Shown here: piece by piece, positions 1-8,171 of the stretch
Numbering within the stretch: the stretch's first letter is position 1
Layout: each line of letters opens with the position of its first letter
Source: CAZUCD01 sp964618855
GTDB taxonomy: Bacteria > Sumerlaeota > Sumerlaeia > SLMS01 > JANRJK01
Reading direction: 5' to 3'
Length of the DNA stretch: 38,234 nt
NCBI GenBank assembly: GCA_964618855.1
Contig: CAZUCD010000013.1
Location: 1-38,234, forward strand
Translations under genes and position numbers: made by a program
The notes under the pieces: generated by a model
The model's database searches: none
Told to the model about the DNA's origin: nothing
Seen by the model: only the letters and a program-made list of their open reading frames with translations

Positions 1-1
1 C

Positions 2-232
2 GGCTGGGTCGAGCCGGGCCAGCGTCCCGAATTCGACGAGTTCACCGTCGTCCTGCGCGGGAAACTGCGCGTGGAGCACGAGGGCGGCGAGATGATCGTC
101 CAGGCAGGCCAGGGCATCCACACGCGGGCGGGGGAGTGGGTGCGCTACTCGACTCCCGGCGAGGATGGCGCGGAGTACATCGCCGTGTGCCTGCCCGCCT
201 TCTCCCCCGGAACCGTCCACCGGGACGAATAG
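2..232 (+). CDS. Cupin-domain protein, C-terminal part (5' end outside window)
   Basis: The reading frame is open from base 2 to TAG at 230-232, giving 76 residues with no start in the window. It reads as the second half of a small single-domain cupin: an EF-TVVLRGKLRVEHEGGE strand pair, then the G-Q-G turn and a G-E-W-V-R strand that usually forms the second cupin motif, ending with AEYIAVCLPAFSP. Cupins bind a metal or small ligand within a beta barrel; the metal-binding histidines of motif 1 would lie partly upstream, so a function cannot be assigned. The stop lies 5 bases from the stop of the convergent SurA-like gene. Confidence 0.75.
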   Translation, partial: GWVEPGQRPEFDEFTVVLRGKLRVEHEGGEMIVQAGQGIHTRAGEWVRYSTPGEDGAEYIAVCLPAFSPGTVHRDE

Positions 233-237
233 CGAGC

Positions 238-1170
238 CTACTCCTCCCCGGGAATCGGGGGCAGCACGACGCCCGGCGCAGTGAGGATGGTGGTCTCCGC
301 GCGCAGCCTGCGAAGCTGACGGTTCTCCTCCGCACGCAGCAGCCGCTGCGCCTCGCGCCGGCGCTCCGACTCGTAGTCCACGATGCGCACGATGTGGTAG
401 CCGCGCTCCGTCCGTATCGGGCGCGACGCCTCCCCGAGTGGCAGGTCCCTGATCGCATCGCGGATCGCCGGCGACAGGGCAGACCGCTCCAGCCAGCCAA
501 TATCCCCGCCACGATCCGCGCCGGCGCGGTCCTCCGAGTAGAGGATCGCCGCGCGGTCGAAGGGCAGCCCATCGGCAATCTCGCGGCGCACCACCAGCGC
601 CTTCTCGAGGCTCCTCGCCTCGGAGCGCGCATCCCCCGAGGCCAGGGTGAGGAAGAGTATCTGTTCCAGTCGCACGTGCTCGGCGGTGCGGAGGTCGTCC
701 CTTCCGCGCGGGATGGCCAGGGGGCCGAGGGACTTGGTGAGGGCGCCCTGCACGAGGAGCTCTGCTCGGGCGCGCGACTCGACGTGCGCGCGGAACTCGC
801 GAAGCGGGATCCCCGACTCGGCGAGCAGCGTCTGCAGCTTCGCCGGCGAGCCCGCGAGCGACTCGTACCGCCGCCAGGCCGCGCGACCACCGGCCGCGGC
901 GTCCTCCGGCGGGGGATCGTCCAGCTCCAGCGACGCCCAGAACTCCAGCAGCACGTCGTCCACCGCCTCCGCCGCGACCAGCGGGATCAGCTCCTCGTCC
1001 GTGGCCGAGTCGAGCGACGCATCGAACAGTCGGTGCTCGAGGATGCGCATGCGCAGCTCGCGCTCCGTGATCGTCTGCGCCCCGACGGACGCGATGACTC
1101 GGTCGAGCACGCGCGGCCCCGCTTCCTGCGCCCGGCCGCCCGCGGGGTGCACGAAGAGGCACGCGAGCAA
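238..1170 (-). CDS. SurA/PrsA-like periplasmic peptidyl-prolyl isomerase (parvulin)
   Basis: About 310 residues. A hydrophobic segment (LLACLFVHPAGGRAQ) at the N-terminus looks like a signal peptide. It is followed by a SurA-like helical region starting LDRVIASVGAQTITERELR, the usual N-terminal chaperone opening, and then by a parvulin PPIase domain (about residues 190-285) with EQILFL, GGDIGWLERSALSPAIRDAI and PIRTERGYHIVRIVDYE. The protein is expected to help fold exported proteins. The start is uncertain: TTG at 1170 leaves a very short n-region, whereas ATT at 1200 has an AGGGG a few bases upstream and would add IRR before the hydrophobic core; the frame stays open to 1377. It converges on the cupin gene. 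Confidence 0.8.
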   Translation of the reverse strand: MLACLFVHPAGGRAQEAGPRVLDRVIASVGAQTITERELRMRILEHRLFDASLDSATDEELIPLVAAEAVDDVLLEFWASLELDDPPPEDAAAGGRAAWRRYESLAGSPAKLQTLLAESGIPLREFRAHVESRARAELLVQGALTKSLGPLAIPRGRDDLRTAEHVRLEQILFLTLASGDARSEARSLEKALVVRREIADGLPFDRAAILYSEDRAGADRGGDIGWLERSALSPAIRDAIRDLPLGEASRPIRTERGYHIVRIVDYESERRREAQRLLRAEENRQLRRLRAETTILTAPGVVLPPIPGEE

Positions 1171-1321
1171 AACCGCGCGCCGGATTGATTGACACCCAAT
1201 CGCGCCCCTGCAAAATTGAAGTGGAACGCGTGCCCACCGCCAGCGGGGATCGGACAAACGGCAGTTTTTGCGGGCGGTTGGTGCGTTCACTTTACATGCG
1301 ATACCCCAGAGGTCTCTCCGC

Positions 1322-2134
1322 GTGAGCGACTGGATACTGCTGCTACCCCCTTCGGAGAGCAAAGCCATCCCGCCCAAGAACGGGATGAGCTACGAATCCG
1401 CACGGAAGAAGAAGGCGTTCAACTCCTTCCCGGAGCTGGACGACCACCGCGAGGCCCTCATCAAGATGCTCGAGGCGATCCTGACGCGCGGCTCGGGGCT
1501 CGAGGACCTGTTCGAGGCCCAGGGCGATGCATTGGAGGAGGCGCTCCGCCTCAACCGCGTCTGCCGCAAGGCACCGACCCTGCCCGCACGCGATCTCTAC
1601 AACGGCGTCCTCTTCGAGGCGCTGGGCCTCTCCTCACTCCCCAAGAAGCATCAGGCTATCTTCGACCGGAACACACTCATTGTCAGCGGGCTCTTCGGGC
1701 TCGTCCGTCCGACCGACCGCATCCCCCCGTACAAGCTGAAGATTTCGGCCAACCTCGGGGGCCGGGTCGGGCGCGTCGCCAACTTCTGGCGCAGGCCCGT
1801 CAGCGAGATCATCCGCCAGGAGATACGCAACCGCGTCGTGTGGGACTTCCTGCCGGAACAGCACCGCCGCGTCTGGGACGGCACCGGCGAGGTGCGCGCC
1901 CGCCACACGGTCAAGTTCGTCAAGCGCGTCGTCTACCGCGGCGTCGCCGAGTGGAAGACCATCAGCCACCACAGCAAGTCGCTGAAGGGCGCCCTCGTCA
2001 AGCACCTGCTCAAGCGCAACTCCGGGGACCCCGAGTGCCTGCACGACTTCCAGCACCCCGAGGGCTACGAATACTCGCCCTCGCTGAGCGTCCGCAACCC
2101 GCGCGCCTCGGAGCTTGTCTTCGCGGCGGAGTAG
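1322..2134 (+). CDS. yaaA: YaaA/DUF328 family peroxide-stress-type protein
   Basis: 270 residues. The N-terminus SDWILLLPPSESKAIPP matches the family signature (ILLPPSEGK-like), and the body keeps ARDLYNGVLFEALG, LIVSGLFGLVRPTDRIPPYKL and the C-terminal FVKRVVYRG segment. E. coli YaaA limits intracellular iron and Fenton damage during H2O2 stress and has a helix-hairpin-helix DNA-binding fold; the molecular activity is still poorly defined. The GTG at 1322 is chosen because it places the family signature at residue 2; the frame runs open to 1268. No operon partner: the epimerase begins 48 bases downstream on the same strand. Confidence 0.85.
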   Translation: MSDWILLLPPSESKAIPPKNGMSYESARKKKAFNSFPELDDHREALIKMLEAILTRGSGLEDLFEAQGDALEEALRLNRVCRKAPTLPARDLYNGVLFEALGLSSLPKKHQAIFDRNTLIVSGLFGLVRPTDRIPPYKLKISANLGGRVGRVANFWRRPVSEIIRQEIRNRVVWDFLPEQHRRVWDGTGEVRARHTVKFVKRVVYRGVAEWKTISHHSKSLKGALVKHLLKRNSGDPECLHDFQHPEGYEYSPSLSVRNPRASELVFAAE

Positions 2135-2182
2135 CCCGGCGCACGCCTTGACCCGCAGGGCCCGCGCGCCCGCAATGCCCGC

Positions 2183-3169
2183 ATGCCAACAACGGACCTT
2201 CCCTTCCGCCACGCGCTCGTGACCGGCGGCGCGGGCTTCATCGGCTCGCACCTGTGCGAGGCGCTCGTCGCCCGCGGCGTCCATGTCGAGGCACTCGACG
2301 ACCTCTCCACCGGCAGCGTCCGCAACCTCGACGGCCTTCGGTCCAACCCCGCGTTCCGCCTCCGCATAGGGAGCGTCTGCGAGCGCACCGACCTGGCCGA
2401 GGCCGTGGACCGCGCCGACGTCGTCTTCCACCTCGCAGCCGCTGTCGGCGTGCGGCTCATAGTCGAGAACCCCGTCCATACGATCCGCACCAACCTCGAG
2501 GGGACGGAGAACGTCCTGGAGTTCGCGGCGAAAAAGCAGAAGCTCGTCCTCGTCGCGAGCACGAGCGAGGTCTACGGCAAGTCCACGGCGCTTCCGTTCA
2601 ACGAGGAGGCGGACTTGGTGCTCGGGGCCTCGCGGCGCCCACGCTGGGCCTACGCGTGCTCGAAGCTCATGGACGAGTTCCTCGCGCTCGCGCACCACCG
2701 CGAGCGCGGCCTGCCCGTCGCCATCGCCCGCTTGTTCAACACCGTCGGTCCCCGCCAGACCGGGCGCTACGGCATGGTGATCCCCAGGTTCGTCTCGCAG
2801 GCCCTTGCGGGCGAGCCGATCACCGTCTACGGCGACGGGAGCCAGTCGCGCACCTTCTGCCACGTGGCGGACACGGTGCGCGCGCTCGTGGGCCTTGTCT
2901 CCACCGGGGGCACGACCGGCCAAGTCTTCAACGTCGGCGGGACTGAGGAGATCACCATCCTGGAGCTTGCGCGCAGGATCGTGGCGGCCCTTGGCAGCAA
3001 GTCACCCATCACGACCATCCCGTTCGAGCAGGCGTACGACGAGGACTTCGAGGACATGGCGCGCCGCCGGCCCGACATTGCCAAGATCGCCCGCGCGATG
3101 GGCTTCGCGCCGGAGAAGTCCCTCGGCGACATCATCGCCGACGTGGCCGCCGACATGCGACGCGCTTGA
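2183..3169 (+). CDS. NAD-dependent epimerase/dehydratase (extended SDR, UDP-sugar type)
   Basis: 328 residues. A Rossmann loop TGGAGFIGSHL lies near residues 14-24, a DDLSTG segment near residue 40 fits the NAD adenosine-binding acidic position, and the catalytic set is present as ASTSEVYG plus YACSK (YxxxK). The C-terminal substrate domain has RLFNTVGPRQ, YGDGSQSRTFCHVADT and FNVGGTEEITILELA. The pattern AAAVGV-IVENPVHTIRTNLEGTENVL is typical of UDP-glucuronate decarboxylase/UDP-glucose 4-epimerase relatives, so it probably makes a nucleotide sugar for envelope polysaccharide; the exact substrate cannot be fixed from sequence. ATG at 2183 puts the Rossmann motif in its usual position. It ends 36 bases before tRNA-Arg. 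Confidence 0.88.
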   Translation: MPTTDLPFRHALVTGGAGFIGSHLCEALVARGVHVEALDDLSTGSVRNLDGLRSNPAFRLRIGSVCERTDLAEAVDRADVVFHLAAAVGVRLIVENPVHTIRTNLEGTENVLEFAAKKQKLVLVASTSEVYGKSTALPFNEEADLVLGASRRPRWAYACSKLMDEFLALAHHRERGLPVAIARLFNTVGPRQTGRYGMVIPRFVSQALAGEPITVYGDGSQSRTFCHVADTVRALVGLVSTGGTTGQVFNVGGTEEITILELARRIVAALGSKSPITTIPFEQAYDEDFEDMARRRPDIAKIARAMGFAPEKSLGDIIADVAADMRRA

Positions 3170-3205
3170 CGCGCAGCCCCCGATGCGCACCATGTCCCCC
3201 ACGGT

Positions 3206-3279
3206 GCGCCCGTAGCTCAGATGGATAGAGCGAGGCTTTCCTAAAGCCTAGGTCCCGCGTTCGAGTCGCGGCGGGCGCG
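3206..3279 (+). tRNA. tRNA-Arg (anticodon CCU)
   Basis: A complete cloverleaf of 74 bases. Acceptor GCGCCCG (3206-3212) pairs with CGGGCGC (3272-3278), with discriminator G3279. The D stem is GCTC/GAGC, the anticodon stem AGGCT/AGCCT encloses loop TTCCTAA with CCT at 3240-3242, and the T stem CCGCG/CGCGG encloses TTCGAGT. No CCA is encoded. A TTGACG (3166-3171) overlapping the epimerase stop codon could be a -35 box, but I see no convincing -10. It reads AGG codons. Its 3' end faces the end of a lower-GC protease gene. Confidence 0.96.
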
Positions 3280-3307
3280 CATTCCATAAAGCCGCACGCC
3301 CGCGCGA

Positions 3308-4852
3308 TCACACCCGTGGTGCACTTTTCGACTTTCTCCCCGGGTTCGCGTCCGCAATGGGCTGAAGGCTCCGCATCACGGCGCCGAGTTCCCTCTCCGG
3401 AACCTTCATCGTCACTCGGACGGCACACGACAGGGACGTCACCCTGCCGCTGGCAGCCTCCACCGTTCTCAGAAGTTCGAGCATCCCCCCGCCGCATTCC
3501 CCCGACTCGACTCCCGAGTCCTCCCCGATCACGCCCGAGGCATCGAACTCGACTTCCACGGTGGACTCTCCCGCTGGGATGGGCGGCCCCGGTGGGGCCT
3601 GGAGCCTCAGGACACCGCCGCCGTACCAGTGTGGATTCGCGCAACCTGCGGGTGGCGCCATCAGGTGACCCTGCAGCCTCGCGGGGACGTCTTGCGCGCG
3701 CGTTCCCAGGCGCACGTCATCCTCGATGAGCAACGAACAGGCCCCGGCGACAATTGCGGAGGCCATGGATGTCCCCGACACCTTGCCACCGAATATGGAC
3801 ACAGGATCCTCCAGTTGGTCGCCTAGGGCGATCAGGTCCGGCTTCCTGCGTCCCCTGTGCTGCGCCACAGCCCCATAGGCGCTGTAGCCCGCCGCGCATC
3901 CGTAGGCCGTGGCGGCGCCGACACCGATGACATTGTCATAGTTGCCGGGACTCCAATGGCCATCAAGGGGACTCGCCGCATTGTTCCCGATGCAGGCGAC
4001 CACCTGAATGGCCGTGTTGGCGCAGAAGTTCGCGATGGCTTGATAGTAGCCATCGACGTAGCCCCGATCACCGAAGGAAATGTTGATTATGTCCACACCG
4101 ACTAGTGCCGTGTTCCGAAAGGGCGTCGTCGCCAACCACTCGATGCCCGCAACCGCCTGTGCGGCATTCCCGTGGGCGGCGCCATTCCGGGACTCTGTGA
4201 GCACGTGCCCGATGGCGAGTTCCGCCCCCGGGGCGACTCCGAAGGTGGACCCCCCTGCAAACGCAGCGACCTGCGTGCCGTGGAAGTTGGTCCAGCCGGG
4301 AATCCTGCTGTCGATCTTGCCATCGGCCCCGAACTGCGCAAACGGCGGATTCCCTGCCTGCGCGATCTGGCGCCCCGCAAACTCCGGGTGATCTGGTTTG
4401 ATGCCGGAATCGAGGATGCCAATCCAAACCCCCGTTCCGCTCCTGCCGGATCGATGGTAGTCCCCCGCTCCGATGATCGCCAGATGAGCGCGGTGGGCCC
4501 TCAGGTTGGATTCAGAAGCATGGACGTCAGGCACGGAGAATTCCCGATCATCGAGCAGGAGGGCGCCTTCCGCCTTCGCCTTGTCCTCATCGAAGTCGCC
4601 AGCCTCCGCAATGATTGCCCCCACCGCAGGGAGCACTGCCGGCGGAGTCGGGCTCGCGGGCCCTGCCATGGGCACGGCGGCAAACGGATCCGATGCGGGT
4701 TCCTTGTTGGATAGCTTGCGCCAAGTTCGCACCAGGCGTTCCTTCGACTGCTCGAGCCGCACCCTCACCTGGTCCGCAAAGTCCTTAGACCTCCCTGCCT
4801 TAAGTGGGAATGGTTCGAGGCCCATTGGGAAAACCAACACCCGTTTCGCCAT
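3308..4852 (-). CDS. Subtilisin-like serine protease (S8 family), no signal peptide
   Basis: 514 residues. The catalytic triad is visible in S8 order: Asp148 (GILDSGIK), His191 (FHGTQVAA) and Ser362 (SGTSMASAI), with oxyanion Asn290 (IGNNAAS). Residues 1-135 form a basic and Ala/Pro-rich N-terminal region that could be a propeptide, and about 95 residues follow the catalytic domain (from about 420), beginning STVEVEFDASG, of unknown fold. No N-terminal hydrophobic segment is present, so it is probably cytoplasmic or exported by an unusual route. The start is secure: AAAGGAGGG lies 8 bases upstream of ATG 4852-4850. GC is visibly uneven and lower than in the neighbouring genes (two sampled 60-base lines at 55%), and it abuts tRNA-Arg, which hints at acquisition. 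Confidence 0.9.
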   Translation of the reverse strand: MAKRVLVFPMGLEPFPLKAGRSKDFADQVRVRLEQSKERLVRTWRKLSNKEPASDPFAAVPMAGPASPTPPAVLPAVGAIIAEAGDFDEDKAKAEGALLLDDREFSVPDVHASESNLRAHRAHLAIIGAGDYHRSGRSGTGVWIGILDSGIKPDHPEFAGRQIAQAGNPPFAQFGADGKIDSRIPGWTNFHGTQVAAFAGGSTFGVAPGAELAIGHVLTESRNGAAHGNAAQAVAGIEWLATTPFRNTALVGVDIINISFGDRGYVDGYYQAIANFCANTAIQVVACIGNNAASPLDGHWSPGNYDNVIGVGAATAYGCAAGYSAYGAVAQHRGRRKPDLIALGDQLEDPVSIFGGKVSGTSMASAIVAGACSLLIEDDVRLGTRAQDVPARLQGHLMAPPAGCANPHWYGGGVLRLQAPPGPPIPAGESTVEVEFDASGVIGEDSGVESGECGGGMLELLRTVEAASGRVTSLSCAVRVTMKVPERELGAVMRSLQPIADANPGRKSKSAPRV

Positions 4853-4890
4853 ACCTGCACCCTCCTTTGTAACATTGAGCTAACCCCCAC

Positions 4891-4908
4891 CCAAGCCGTC
4901 AGGCTTGG
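4891..4908. other. Perfect hairpin in the leader of the subtilase gene
   Basis: CCAAGCC (4891-4897), loop GTCA, GGCTTGG (4902-4908): a perfect 7-bp stem about 40 bases upstream of the protease start, between it and any promoter. No T-tract follows on either strand, so it is more likely an operator or leader structure than a terminator. Function unknown. Confidence 0.4.
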
Positions 4909-5309
4909 ATCGGTTGGGCACGCACGCAAGTCGAATGGCGTCCGGGGCGCATCCCGGCTCTGTAACTTCTCGCGTCGGCTGGAGGGGGATCTTCCCGAAA
5001 GGAAACTTTCCCGTGGCCAAGTCCACCGGCAACCCGCTTCACGATCTGGATCTTCGCATCGAGGACGGGAATGGACCGCATCGGGACGCCCTCGCCACGA
5101 CGGTGCAGGCAGGGGCGCTGCCCCGCGGGCTCGCACGGGCCAGATTGGACTTCGTCGTTACTGATGGAGGCGTCTGGATCTGGAAACACCCCGTGATACA
5201 AACTTGAGATGCACCTGCGCCGCGCCGGGGCTTTCGCGCTTGCCTTCGGTGTCGTCGGGGGTTTGCCTTGGCCGTTGTTGCCCACACCCAACACGCAGGG
5301 GTTTCAGCC
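4909..5309. other. Intergenic region between divergent protease and DUF1428 genes
   Basis: About 400 bases without a gene I can support. It must hold the promoters of the two divergent genes, but I cannot place clear -35/-10 boxes. One small frame on the + strand, GTG 5013 to TGA 5207 (64 residues, ending VWIWKHPVIQT), has an AAAGGAAA about 10 bases upstream and could be a small protein; I have no homology for it and consider it doubtful. An inverted repeat GAAAG-GAAA-CTTTC sits at 4997-5010. Confidence 0.3.
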
Positions 5310-5669
5310 ATGGCCTACGTTGACGGATATGTCCTCCCGGTGCCCACGAAGAACGTGGAGGCCTACAGGAAGATGGCCAAGAAGGCGTCCAAGATCTGGA
5401 TGGAGCATGGCGCACTCGACTACAAGGAATGTGTCGGGGACGACCTCTCCCCAGGATTCGGCGTCTCCTTCGCCAAGGCGGCCAAGTGCAAGCCGGACGA
5501 GACGGTGATCTTCGCCTACATCGTGTACAAGTCCCGTGCGCACCGCGACCGCGTGAACAAGAAGGTGATGGCCGACCCGCGCCTGGCCACGATGTGCGAC
5601 CCGAAGAACATGCCGTTCGACTGCAAGAAGATGGTCTGGGGCGGGTTCAAGGTGATCGTGTCGGCGTGA
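5310..5669 (+). CDS. DUF1428 (YbaA-like) family protein
   Basis: 119 residues starting MAYVDGYVLPVPTKNVEAYR, the classic opening of DUF1428, followed by KMAKKASKIWMEHGALDYKECVGDD, a KPDETVIFAYIVYKSRAHRDRVNKKVM strand-helix and PFDCKKMVWGGFKVIV at the C-terminus. The family is a small ferredoxin-like (dimeric alpha-beta barrel) fold of unknown function. ATG 5310 is chosen because the family signature begins there and AGGGG lies 8 bases upstream; an in-frame start at 5268 would add residues without family match. It ends 62 bases before the assembly gap. Confidence 0.88.
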   Translation: MAYVDGYVLPVPTKNVEAYRKMAKKASKIWMEHGALDYKECVGDDLSPGFGVSFAKAAKCKPDETVIFAYIVYKSRAHRDRVNKKVMADPRLATMCDPKNMPFDCKKMVWGGFKVIVSA

Positions 5670-5731
5670 GGGGGGGATGAGTCCAACCTGAAGCGCGGGG
5701 ACGGCGGGGCTGGCGGCGGCCCGGGGTCCAG

Positions 5732-5831
5732 NNNNNNNNNNNNNNNNNNNNNNNNNNNNNNNNNNNNNNNNNNNNNNNNNNNNNNNNNNNNNNNNNNNNN
5801 NNNNNNNNNNNNNNNNNNNNNNNNNNNNNNN
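5732..5831. other. Assembly gap of 100 N
   Basis: Exactly 100 N in a row, the conventional spacer for a scaffold join of unknown size. The flanks (5670-5731 and 5832-6001) hold no gene I can support. Genes could be missing here, for example electron-transfer flavoprotein subunits that often accompany the oxidoreductase gene to the right. Confidence 0.99.
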
Positions 5832-6001
5832 ACTCGACCTGGGATTTGGGGTGCATCTCGAGTTCATGACCCATCCTCAATTGGGGCTGGCCGCGTTGTC
5901 GAGCCGTCGTACACGCTCCGTTTCTCGGCCAGGTGGAGCGGGGGAGCCTCGCCGTTCGCCTCGTCGCGTTGATTGAGGCGCGCTGCGTCCGCCAGATCCC
6001 C

Positions 6002-8068
6002 CTACTTCACCCCCTTCTCCATCAGTTCCGCGATGTCCATGACGGTGACCTGCTTTCCGGGGGCGGCCTTCTTGGCGCCGTCGGCGACCATGGTCTGGCA
6101 GAAGGGGCACGAGGTGACGATGGTGTCCTTGCCGGTGGAGAGGAGCTCCTCGGCGCGCTCGGTGTTGATGGTCTTGTGGCCGAGGTGTTCCTCCATCCAC
6201 ATGCGGCCGCCGCCGGCGCCGCAGCACAGGCCCTTGTCCTTGCAGCGCGGGACCTCCGCGACCTCCGCGCCGCCCAGGACCGAGTTCGCGACGGCGCGCG
6301 GCTGGTCCACGATGTTGTTGTGGCGCGCGAGGTAGCACGAGTCGTGCAGCACGGCGTTCTGGTGCTCCGCGACGGGCGAGGGAGCCAGCCGCCCCTCTGC
6401 GACAAGACGCGCGAGCAACTCGCTGTGGTGCACGACCTCGAACTTGCCTCCAAGGTGCGGGTAGTCCTTCCCGATGGTCTGGAGGCAGTGCGGGCAGGAG
6501 GCGACGATCTTCCTGATCGGCTGTTCCTTCAACGTTTCGATGTTCTGCTTCGCGAGCATCTGGTAGAGGTACTCGTTGCCGATGCGCATGGCGGGGTCGC
6601 CGGTGCAAGTTTCGCGGGGGCCGAGGATGGCGAACTTGACGTTGGCCTTGTTGAGCAGGCGCACGAGGGCACGCGAGATCCGCTGCCCGCGCGCGTCGTA
6701 GCTCCCCGCGCAGCCCACCCAAAAGAGGTACTCCGCGCCTTCGGCCTCGGGCTCGCCGACGACGGGGACGCGGACGTCCTCCATGTCGCGGGCCCACTTG
6801 TCACGGTCGTCCGCCGGCTTGCCCCAGGGATTGCCCTGCTGCTCGAGGTTTGTGAAGGCGTTCTGGACCTCGGGGGGAAACTCGGACTTCATGAGTACGA
6901 GGCCGCGGCGGAGCTCGACGACCTTCTCGACGACCTCGATCATGGCGGGGCACTCGCGCTCGCACGCGCCGCAGGTGGTGCAGGACCAGATCTCGTCGGG
7001 GGTGAGCTGCCCCTCGCCGGTGCCAACAATCTCGGGGAGTTCGGCGCCCTCGGCCTTTGGGAGCCGCGCTCGCGCCATGTCGCGCAGATCGTTGACGATC
7101 TTCTTCGGCGAGAGGGGTTTTCCCGTGATGTTCGCGGGGCAGACTTCCGTGCAGCGCCCGCACTCGACGCAACTCGTCACGTCGCGCAGGTGCGGCCCCA
7201 TGAACTGGTCGATGGTCATGACGCCGAAGCGCTCGGCCTCCTCGATGTTCTGGATGGGGCGGGGCGTGGCGCCGGAGGGGATGTCGCGCGCCAGGAAGAC
7301 GTTGGCTGAAACCGTGAAGACGTGGCCCATCGCGACGGCGCTGAAGAGGCCAAGAAACCAGAGCGAAATGGCGAAGTGGCCCCACCACAGGACGAGGTGG
7401 ATGGCCGCGGCCGTCTTCGCGTCGCCCGGAATGACGCCTGCAATCGCGTAGCCGACGAACGAGGCGGTGCGCTCGTGCTCCGGGAAGCCCGTGCCCGCGA
7501 TGCGTGCGGCCTCCAACATGAAGCCGGTGACGAGGACGGCCTGGAACCACCACAGGGATGGCACCCAGTTGATGGAGCCACCCAGGTGCGGCGGCTTCGC
7601 GGCGAGGCGACGGTGGAGCGCCAGCGCGACCGCCACGATGGCGATGACGCCGGCAACCTCCAGCGTCGCCGAGTAGATGCGGTAGAATGTGTCCTCGAAG
7701 AAGTACCAGCCGAGGACGGGCTGGGCGAAGTCGTGCTGGAAGGCGACGATGACCGTGCCGATGAAGAGCGCGATGAACGAGTAGAAGAAGAGCGTGTGGC
7801 CCAACCCCCCCGCCCTGCGGCGCTTGACGCGCTCCTGCCCGAGTCCGTGGCGGAGGACGCGCAAGGCGCGCTCGCGCCATTCCGAGCGCGGCGGCAGGGG
7901 ATCGAGCCCCCCGATGGACTGCCACTCCATGATCCGGCCGCGCAGGCTGCGGACGACCATCACGACGGGGATCATGCCAAGCGCGAGGACGAGGAGCGTG
8001 CGCCAGGGCTCCGGGATCGCGATGTTCCAGTAGATCTCGCGCGTGACTGTCGATGCGGCCTCAGGCAT
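6002..8068 (-). CDS. Membrane Fe-S oxidoreductase, EtfD-like (ETF:menaquinone oxidoreductase / heterodisulfide reductase-related)
   Basis: 688 residues. The N-terminal third is a multi-helix membrane domain (helices near 22-40, 92-112, 135-152, 172-190, 203-213, 225-258) resembling the nitrate-reductase gamma-subunit cytochrome b fold, with several helix histidines as heme-ligand candidates. Two [4Fe-4S] ferredoxin motifs follow: C300-C303-C306-C310 and C363-C366-C369-C373. Two CCG-type domains complete it: the first altered (C453, ETCTGDPAMRIGNEY, C525xxC528) and the second canonical (C578, CCGAGGGRMW at 615-624, C654xxC657). This order matches EtfD-type proteins that pass electrons from EtfAB to menaquinone. 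AGGGGA precedes ATG 8068. No etfAB is visible, but the gene ends close to the scaffold gap. Confidence 0.87.
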   Translation of the reverse strand: MPEAASTVTREIYWNIAIPEPWRTLLVLALGMIPVVMVVRSLRGRIMEWQSIGGLDPLPPRSEWRERALRVLRHGLGQERVKRRRAGGLGHTLFFYSFIALFIGTVIVAFQHDFAQPVLGWYFFEDTFYRIYSATLEVAGVIAIVAVALALHRRLAAKPPHLGGSINWVPSLWWFQAVLVTGFMLEAARIAGTGFPEHERTASFVGYAIAGVIPGDAKTAAAIHLVLWWGHFAISLWFLGLFSAVAMGHVFTVSANVFLARDIPSGATPRPIQNIEEAERFGVMTIDQFMGPHLRDVTSCVECGRCTEVCPANITGKPLSPKKIVNDLRDMARARLPKAEGAELPEIVGTGEGQLTPDEIWSCTTCGACERECPAMIEVVEKVVELRRGLVLMKSEFPPEVQNAFTNLEQQGNPWGKPADDRDKWARDMEDVRVPVVGEPEAEGAEYLFWVGCAGSYDARGQRISRALVRLLNKANVKFAILGPRETCTGDPAMRIGNEYLYQMLAKQNIETLKEQPIRKIVASCPHCLQTIGKDYPHLGGKFEVVHHSELLARLVAEGRLAPSPVAEHQNAVLHDSCYLARHNNIVDQPRAVANSVLGGAEVAEVPRCKDKGLCCGAGGGRMWMEEHLGHKTINTERAEELLSTGKDTIVTSCPFCQTMVADGAKKAAPGKQVTVMDIAELMEKGVK

Positions 8069-8171
8069 GGGTCCCCTGCGCCTTCACGGAATCTTTGTGT
8101 GGCAGTGCTCTCCTATGAAGCCGAGCGGGCTGGGTGCCGGAAACAGGAAACTGAGGGGGGGCTGGCTGAAG

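Noticed and set aside
1189..2151. Alternative + strand frame overlapping yaaA
   Set aside because: It is an Arg/Pro-rich shadow of yaaA in another frame; the yaaA frame carries the family signature.
3206..3279. Attachment site repeat from an integrated element at tRNA-Arg
   Set aside because: I saw no second copy of the tRNA 3' end in the window, and no integrase or transposase gene.
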